34,312 nucleotides of DNA. It comes from Alicyclobacillus sp. Lineage in GTDB: Bacteria > Bacillota > Bacilli > Alicyclobacillales > Alicyclobacillaceae. The position numbers were made by a program, and so were the translations under genes. The notes under the pieces were generated by a model. It was not told where the DNA came from. It searched no databases and saw nothing but the letters and a program-made list of their open reading frames with translations. The stretch covers positions 1 through 34,312 of the forward strand of contig JAILZF010000008.1 in assembly GCA_023512635.1 (NCBI GenBank), given 5' to 3'. This document shows, piece by piece, positions 29,102-34,312 of the stretch. How positions within the stretch are numbered: position 1 is the stretch's first letter; the number at the start of each line of letters is the position of its first letter.

Positions 29102-29353
29102 TCAAGCCAGGACTTGGCCGGCTCGCTCTTGCAGCTCGCCCTCTTCTGGGAAGCGGTTGAGCTCTTTTTTCGAAAAGATCAACTTGCCACCGACGGTGAC
29201 TTCAAACACACCGCCAGAGGAAGGGACCAGCACCAACTCAGAAATCTTCGGGTGATACGCCTTTAAGATCTCTTCTGCCCCCCGGGCAGCTTTGGGTAAA
29301 AACCCTCAAGACGTGCAGTACTCGATGGCGACGCGCAGTTTGTCTTCCGCCAT
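29102..29353 (-). CDS. Rdx/SelW-family selenoprotein with in-frame UGA (predicted selenocysteine) at codon 16
   Basis: MAEDKLRVAIEYCTS-U-GFLPKAARGAEEILKAYHPKISELVLVPSSGGVFEVTVGGKLIFSKKELNRFPEEGELQERAGQVLA*. TGA codon at 29308-29306; CxxU replaces the family's CxxC; SD AGGAGGT before ATG at 29353; ends TGA 29102-29104. Confidence 0.9.
29275..29305 (-). promoter_or_regulatory. Candidate bacterial SECIS element
   Basis: After the UGA: GGGUUUUUACCCAAAG-CUGCCC-GGG-GGGCAG; 6-bp stem with G-rich apical loop about 22 nt after the UGA, plus a proximal GGGU-UUUU-ACCC hairpin. Confidence 0.7.
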
Positions 29354-29522
29354 CTGTCCAACCTCCTGCCTCTGTAGATGGGTTGTAACAACCGGCCGGG
29401 TCAGCCGGCTGCGAAACTCGCCTGTCCGTATTGTACCACGGTACCGCCGCTTCCCCGTGCTGACCATAAGGCTAGACACATCCTCCCTGTGTCCCCGCTC
29501 CACCGTCTGCAAGCCGGATTCG

Positions 29523-29918
29523 TCACTCCTCCCACAGACTGGCTGTACTTTCCCGGCCAGGCGGCTGCAGCCAGCGTGGGTCGACCTCAAAGTGGGCGTC
29601 GTGTAAGACCTTGGCCAAGACCTCCAACGGTGTCCGCGCCACTTCCCGGTAAACACGTCGCGTATACAAGTGGCGGGCGTTTGGCAACTCTTGACGGAGT
29701 TGGCGGCGCAACGCCATTCCTGGGTCATCCGCGTCGACCAAGATATACACCTCTTCTCCCTGCAGAGGGACAATCACGTCTTCCAGCGTCGCATAACTGA
29801 GGGTGCCGCGCGTGCAGACAATGCGCACCGGTTCGCGCAAGACCTGCAACAGCCGTTGACGGTCGCTGCTGCCCTCGACAATAATCACCTTCTGCTGCCG
29901 CGGCCGGCCTGATGGCAT
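29523..29918 (-). CDS. Toprim domain protein (YusF/RnmV-like)
   Basis: MPSGRPRQQKVIIVEGSSDRQRLLQVLREPVRIVCTRGTLSYATLEDVIVPLQGEEVYILVDADDPGMALRRQLRQELPNARHLYTRRVYREVARTPLEVLAKVL; Toprim E and DxD motifs; RBS AGGAAGGGAG before ATG 29918 (the longer ORF start at 30053 has no SD). Confidence 0.85.
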   Translation of the reverse strand: MPSGRPRQQKVIIVEGSSDRQRLLQVLREPVRIVCTRGTLSYATLEDVIVPLQGEEVYILVDADDPGMALRRQLRQELPNARHLYTRRVYREVARTPLEVLAKVLHDAHFEVDPRWLQPPGRESTASLWEE

Positions 29919-30067
29919 GCGCTTCGCTCCCTTCCTGATTTTTAGTATGACACGTTTGGCAACCGCGAGCGCAGCTTCCGCCCTGACCTGCGACAGCTGT
30001 GCGGCGGTCCAAGCGGGCAGCTGCTTGGCCGCATACGCTGACAGCAGTTTCATAAGGAGGGACTGGC

Positions 30068-30538
30068 ATGCAAAAGCAGCGTCCTAAGCGACAGCGACAG
30101 CCTTCCACCGCCGCAGACAGGCGGTCATCCAGCCAGCAGCGCAGTGGCGTTCTCGCGCACGGTACACGTCGCCCGGCGGTGTCCTACGCCATCGGCGGGG
30201 CGGATGTCAATGCCCAGCCTTGCTTTCTTCCCTTGCTGTTGTTGCTTGGCTTGTGGGGGGGCGCACGCGCTTTCCGCGGCGGTGGGCTAGGCGGACCGAG
30301 CAACCGGGTCGATCCGCCCGGACCTGGCGGCATGACTCGCCCTGGAAGCCCAACCTGGGGCGGTCTGGGTTGGGGAGCCCCAGGAGGATTCGGTGGTTGG
30401 GGTGTACCCAGCCCGCAGGCAGGTCAAGGGATGATGGGAGGGCCTGGGGGCTGGGCGGGTCCCGGTTTCCCAGGCGGACCGGGAGGTCAGGGGAGCCCTG
30501 GCGGTTTCGGCGGTTGGGGCTGGCCGTTGTTTTTCTGA
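30068..30538 (+). CDS. Gly/Pro/Trp-rich low-complexity protein
   Basis: RBS taaggagggac before ATG; basic N-terminus, hydrophobic CFLPLLLLLGLWGG, then GGLGWGAPGGFGGWGV...GGFGGWGWPLFF. Confidence 0.7.
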   Translation: MQKQRPKRQRQPSTAADRRSSSQQRSGVLAHGTRRPAVSYAIGGADVNAQPCFLPLLLLLGLWGGARAFRGGGLGGPSNRVDPPGPGGMTRPGSPTWGGLGWGAPGGFGGWGVPSPQAGQGMMGGPGGWAGPGFPGGPGGQGSPGGFGGWGWPLFF

Positions 30539-30586
30539 GTCGTCCGTGTCCGCAAAGTCCGTCTGCGAGGGGGCCGAAGACGTTAC

Positions 30587-30612
30587 AGCGCCGGCGGTTG
30601 GCCGCCGGCGCT
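30587..30612 (+). terminator. Hairpin downstream of Gly-rich ORF
   Basis: AGCGCCGGCGG-ttgg-CCGCCGGCGCT, 11-bp perfect stem; weak T-run. Confidence 0.55.
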
Positions 30613-30693
30613 GTTGCTGCGTGCGGGCTTTACGGTTGCCGGGGGTGGAGAGAGTGTACAGAATGACGGGAGAGCGGCGGGCGGGGACTCTCC

Positions 30694-30819
30694 TCAAACC
30701 ACCTGCGTCGTGGTGCACGTGGTGGTGGTGTAGGCAGGCACGAGCAGGAAGAACAGCACAAAGATAATCAGGAAGACAACCGCCCAGCGCGTATAACCAC
30801 CAAATACGCCGTAATACAT
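30694..30819 (-). CDS. YjcZ-like small hydrophobic protein (41 aa)
   Basis: MYYGVFGGYTRWAVVFLIIFVLFFLLVPAYTTTTCTTTQVV; AGGAGGGCC RBS before ATG at 30819. Hidden in the ORF track inside the 30694-31098 ORF. Confidence 0.7.
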   Translation of the reverse strand: MYYGVFGGYTRWAVVFLIIFVLFFLLVPAYTTTTCTTTQVV

Positions 30820-30978
30820 AGCAGGCCCTCCTTGTAGATTGCTGCCGCCCGGCACCTTGGATGCCGGGTTCACTCCTATATAGATGCGCAGCCTTGACAG
30901 CCCGCACTGGATAAACATCCAAACTGGTACAATAAAAGCCGAGAGTCTGTGGTCAGCTGGGAAGGGAGAGAGCGCGCC

Positions 30979-31869
30979 ATGCCGCGCAAGATGACGGTAC
31001 AAACGCTGTGGAAGATGAAACAAGCAGGCCAGCGCATTGCTATGTTGACAGCTTACGACTACCCGACCGCCCGGCTTTTGGACGAAGCCGGGGTGCACGC
31101 CTTGCTGGTCGGCGACTCCTTAGGCATGGTGTTTCAAGGCCACGAAACCACGGTGAAAGTCACCCTTGAACAGATGATTTACCATACGGAAATGGTCAGC
31201 CGGGCGGCGCAGCAAGCGCTGGTGATTGCCGACCTGCCTTTCTTGTGCGCCAGCCTGCCGGAAGGTGAGGCGCTGCGCTGCGCCGGGCGGTTGATGCAGG
31301 AAGGGGGGGCGGGAGCAGTCAAATTGGAAGGCGGACGAGCATTCGCCTCCTTGGTCCGCCGCCTGGTTCAGGCAGGCATCCCCGTCATGGGCCACCTCGG
31401 CCTGACCCCACAATCTGTGCATGCCCTCGGTGGATTCAGTGTGCAGGGCCGCACTCGAGCGGCCGTCGAACAATTGCTGGACGATGCCCGCGCTCTGGTG
31501 GAAGCGGGGGTTTTCGCCATTGTGTTGGAACTGATTCCGGCAGAAGTGGCGGCGCGCGTGACGCGCGAACTGCCCATTCCGACCATAGGCATTGGCGCGG
31601 GGCCGGACTGCGACGGACAGGTATTGGTCTTCCATGACTTTGTGGGTTACACCTCAGGCTACGTCCCTAAACACAACAAGCGCTATGCCGAGCTGGCGGA
31701 TGCCATCCGCAGGGCCGCCGCCACCTACATCCAAGAGGTGGGGGACGGCGTGTTTCCCGGTCCAGAGCAAACGGTTCACCTCAAGCCAGAGGAAGCTGAA
31801 GCCCTCGCTCCACTGCTGAATGCAACCCACGCAACGGATGGGCCACCACAAGGAGGGCACCAGGCATGA
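30979..31869 (+). CDS. panB: 3-methyl-2-oxobutanoate hydroxymethyltransferase
   Basis: MPRKMTVQTLWKMKQAGQRIAMLTAYDYPTARLLDEAGVHALLVGDSLGMVFQGHETTVKVTLEQMIYHTEMVSR. Confidence 0.97.
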   Translation: MPRKMTVQTLWKMKQAGQRIAMLTAYDYPTARLLDEAGVHALLVGDSLGMVFQGHETTVKVTLEQMIYHTEMVSRAAQQALVIADLPFLCASLPEGEALRCAGRLMQEGGAGAVKLEGGRAFASLVRRLVQAGIPVMGHLGLTPQSVHALGGFSVQGRTRAAVEQLLDDARALVEAGVFAIVLELIPAEVAARVTRELPIPTIGIGAGPDCDGQVLVFHDFVGYTSGYVPKHNKRYAELADAIRRAAATYIQEVGDGVFPGPEQTVHLKPEEAEALAPLLNATHATDGPPQGGHQA

Positions 31870-32738
31870 GGCAGGTTCAGACGATTGCCGATTTGCGCAG
31901 CGCTGTCCAGGCTGCCCGCCAGCGTGGCCAAAGCGTGGGTTTGGTTCCCACCATGGGTTACCTGCACGCCGGCCACCTGGCCTTGGTTGACGCAGCGCGC
32001 CGTGACAACGAGCTGGTGGTGGTCAGCATCTTCGTCAATCCCTTGCAGTTCGGCCCCCGCGAAGACTTCGCGCGCTACCCGCGCGACTTGGCACGGGACG
32101 CCGCCTTGCTGCAAGAGCACGAGGTTGACCTGCTGTTTGCCCCGAGTGTCGAAGAGATGTATCCCCGGCCATTGGCCACGTTTGTCGAGGTCCCGGACCT
32201 CAGCCAGACACTGTGCGGGCGCAGCCGGCCCGGTCACTTCCGCGGCGTGGCCACGGTGGTGAGCAAACTGTTTCACCTTGTCCAGCCGGATCGCGCCTAC
32301 TTTGGTCAGAAAGACGGTCAACAGTTGGCCGTCATCCAGCGCATGGTGAGCGATTTGAACATCCCCGTGGAGGTCGTGGCGGTGCCCACGGTGCGTGAGC
32401 CGGACGGGTTGGCCATGAGCTCGCGCAACATTTACCTGTCAGCGGACGACCGCCGCCACGCCACCGTGTTGTACCGCGCCTTGCAGCACGCCAAGGCGCT
32501 GATCACAGACGGCGAGCGCGACGGCCGGCGCGTGGCTGCCGAGGTAGCGCAGAGGGTGGCTGCCGAACCCGGGGTGCGCCTGGATTATGCAGAAGTGGTG
32601 GACTGGGAGACCTTGCAGCCGGCAGACGTGCTGCAAGGCCGTGTGATGGTGGCGGTTGCTGCCTACGTGGGCCAGGCGCGTTTGATTGACAACCTGCAGC
32701 TGACTGTGCACGCGGACGGGCGGGTCACAGAACACTGA
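31866..32738 (+). CDS. panC: Pantoate--beta-alanine ligase
   Basis: VGLVPTMGYLHAGHLALVDAARRDNELVVVSIFVNPLQFGPREDFARYPRDLARD; ATGA-type overlap with panB. Confidence 0.97.
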   Translation: MRQVQTIADLRSAVQAARQRGQSVGLVPTMGYLHAGHLALVDAARRDNELVVVSIFVNPLQFGPREDFARYPRDLARDAALLQEHEVDLLFAPSVEEMYPRPLATFVEVPDLSQTLCGRSRPGHFRGVATVVSKLFHLVQPDRAYFGQKDGQQLAVIQRMVSDLNIPVEVVAVPTVREPDGLAMSSRNIYLSADDRRHATVLYRALQHAKALITDGERDGRRVAAEVAQRVAAEPGVRLDYAEVVDWETLQPADVLQGRVMVAVAAYVGQARLIDNLQLTVHADGRVTEH

Positions 32739-32769
32739 AAGGGGCCGCCGTGGCCCCGGTGCCCTGCCC

Positions 32770-33675
32770 TTACGCCGTTTCCGCAGACCGCGCCTGGCGG
32801 CCGTTGTCTTCTGCCGCCAGGCGCCGCACCAGCTGCTTCACGGCGTCGCGCAGCTCTGGTTGCGCCAAGGCCAGTTCCAGCGTCGCCTCAATGAAACCAA
32901 GCTTCTCACCCACGTCAAAACGCCGCCCCACAAACTCATACGCCGTCATGTCCTCTAAACGGCACAGTTCGTTGAGTGCGTCTGTGAGTTGAATCTCACC
33001 GCCCGCGCCAATCTCCCCGCGTTCCAAGTACTCAAACACCCTGGGTGTAAGAACATAGCGGCCAATGATGGCCAAATTCGACGGAGCGTGGTAAGGGTCA
33101 GGCTTTTCCACCAGGTTGCGTACACGTGAGCGGCGCGGCCCAATCGGCTCTGAGTCGACAATGCCGTAGCGCGACACTTGATCCCGCGGCACAGTCTGAA
33201 CACCAATCACCGACGCCCCCGTTTCTGCGTACACGTCCATCAACTGGCGCAAGCAGGGTACATCGCTGCAGACGATGTCGTCGCCGAGCAGTACCGCAAA
33301 CGGTTCATCCCCAATAAAGCGGCGTGCACACCACACCGCATGCCCCAACCCCAACGGTTGCTTTTGGCGTATGTAATGGATGTTTGCCATGTCGGTGATG
33401 CGTTGAATTTCACGCAATACCTCTGGCTTTTCTTTTTGCGTGAGCAACTCTTCTAACTCGACAGAGCGGTCAAAGTGGTCTTCAATCGCGCGCTTTCCCT
33501 TGCCTGTGACAATGATCAAGTCTTCGACGCCGGCTGCGACCGCTTCTTCGACGATGTACTGAATGGTGGGTTTGTCGACAATCGGCAGCATCTCTTTGGG
33601 CATCGCCTTGGTGGCAGGCAAAAACCGCGTGCCCAACCCTGCAGCCGGAATCACCGCTTTGCGAATGGGTTTCAT
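32770..33675 (-). CDS. galU: UTP--glucose-1-phosphate uridylyltransferase
   Basis: [75 protein letters not shown]. Confidence 0.96.
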   Translation of the reverse strand: MKPIRKAVIPAAGLGTRFLPATKAMPKEMLPIVDKPTIQYIVEEAVAAGVEDLIIVTGKGKRAIEDHFDRSVELEELLTQKEKPEVLREIQRITDMANIHYIRQKQPLGLGHAVWCARRFIGDEPFAVLLGDDIVCSDVPCLRQLMDVYAETGASVIGVQTVPRDQVSRYGIVDSEPIGPRRSRVRNLVEKPDPYHAPSNLAIIGRYVLTPRVFEYLERGEIGAGGEIQLTDALNELCRLEDMTAYEFVGRRFDVGEKLGFIEATLELALAQPELRDAVKQLVRRLAAEDNGRQARSAETA

Positions 33676-33727
33676 CCACCGCCGTCCTTTCTGCGCCGTT
33701 GCAACCCTCGCTTGTCCCCCACCGGCA

Positions 33728-34312
33728 TCATACCACACTCCTCACCAACTCCAAGAAGTGTTTCAGAATCCGCGCCGTCATGCCCCAAATGACGCGCTGG
33801 CCCGCCTCGTAGAAGTAGACCGTCCGCGTGATCTCCCGCCAGCGGTACATCGTCCCCCCCGGCAACAGGGACACCGGCAAATCTGGCGGCGGCTGCGGCA
33901 CAAAGCGCAGCGTGTAGGCGCGCGGCTGCAAAGCCAGCAATTCGCTAAGCGGCACAGTAAACACCTCGTGCACCTCAGCCGGGTTAGGTTGCAGCGGTCC
34001 GCTGTAACGCAACCGCCCTACCACCGGGAAGATCAAGGTCTGCGGCGACGCCACCAACACGTCGAGCGGTCCCAGACACTCGATATCGGACGGCGCAACC
34101 CGCAACTCCTCACACGTTTCGCGGACGGCCGCTGCGCTGACATCGGCGTCTTGTGCCTCCTCAAAACGCCCGCCTGGAAAACAGATCTCCCCCGCCTGGC
34201 GGCGCAAGGTAAACGCCCGCTGCTCAAACAGCACCTCGATGCACCCGGGCGTACGCTCCACCAATGGAATCAAGACGGCTGCCTGCAACAGCGGCGGTTC
34301 ACCAATAAATCC
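33728..34312 (-). CDS. NUDIX hydrolase, CoA pyrophosphatase-like (N-terminus beyond window)
   Basis: [10 protein letters not shown]...[35 protein letters not shown] Nudix box; frame stays open to the window edge ([14 protein letters not shown]...). Confidence 0.9.
   Translation of the reverse strand, partial: GFIGEPPLLQAAVLIPLVERTPGCIEVLFEQRAFTLRRQAGEICFPGGRFEEAQDADVSAAAVRETCEELRVAPSDIECLGPLDVLVASPQTLIFPVVGRLRYSGPLQPNPAEVHEVFTVPLSELLALQPRAYTLRFVPQPPPDLPVSLLPGGTMYRWREITRTVYFYEAGQRVIWGMTARILKHFLELVRSVV

Noticed and set aside
29306-29773. 155-aa minus-strand ORF in the ORF track as a protein
   Set aside because: Only its last 15 residues are real (the start of the SelW-like protein); the upstream portion lacks an SD and runs over the Toprim gene region in another frame.
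32741-32757. GGGGCC-gccgt-GGCCCC hairpin between panC and galU
   Set aside because: Likely a simple convergent-gene hairpin; no T-run, too short to call confidently.

Overview
GC-rich chromosomal window with a gene content typical of a Firmicutes (Bacilli-like) genome. Most genes are ordinary housekeeping genes, mainly on the minus strand: groEL (truncated at the left edge)-groES behind a perfect CIRCE operator, tatC, tatA, mobB / MoeA-like / mobA, 5-formyl-THF cyclo-ligase, PAP2, tsaD-rimI-tsaB-tsaE-thiL, DedA, DUF1450, DUF2922, DUF1659, a class I glutamine amidotransferase, adenosylhomocysteinase, the ndoAI-ndoA (MazEF-type) module, a LolA/YdcC-like lipoprotein, nnrE/nnrD, acpS, a membrane protein, a DUF190-like protein, methionine aminopeptidase, a YeiH-type transporter divergent from a LysR regulator, rubrerythrin-VIT1, asparaginase, MFS, DUF488, a Toprim protein, a Gly/Trp-rich protein, a YjcZ-like miniprotein, panB-panC, galU and a NUDIX hydrolase (open at the right edge). 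The standout observation is at 29102-29353 (-). A complete Rdx/SelW-family gene is interrupted by one in-frame TGA exactly at the second position of the family's CxxC redox motif (MAEDKLRVAIEYCTS-[TGA]-GFLPKAARGAEE...). It has a good Shine-Dalgarno upstream, a G-rich hairpin about 16-31 nt after the UGA, and a strong terminator after the real stop. This is best read as a selenocysteine-containing SelW-like selenoprotein that ORF callers truncate; the supplied ORF track stops at the TGA. No rRNA, tRNA, CRISPR or transposon was recognised.
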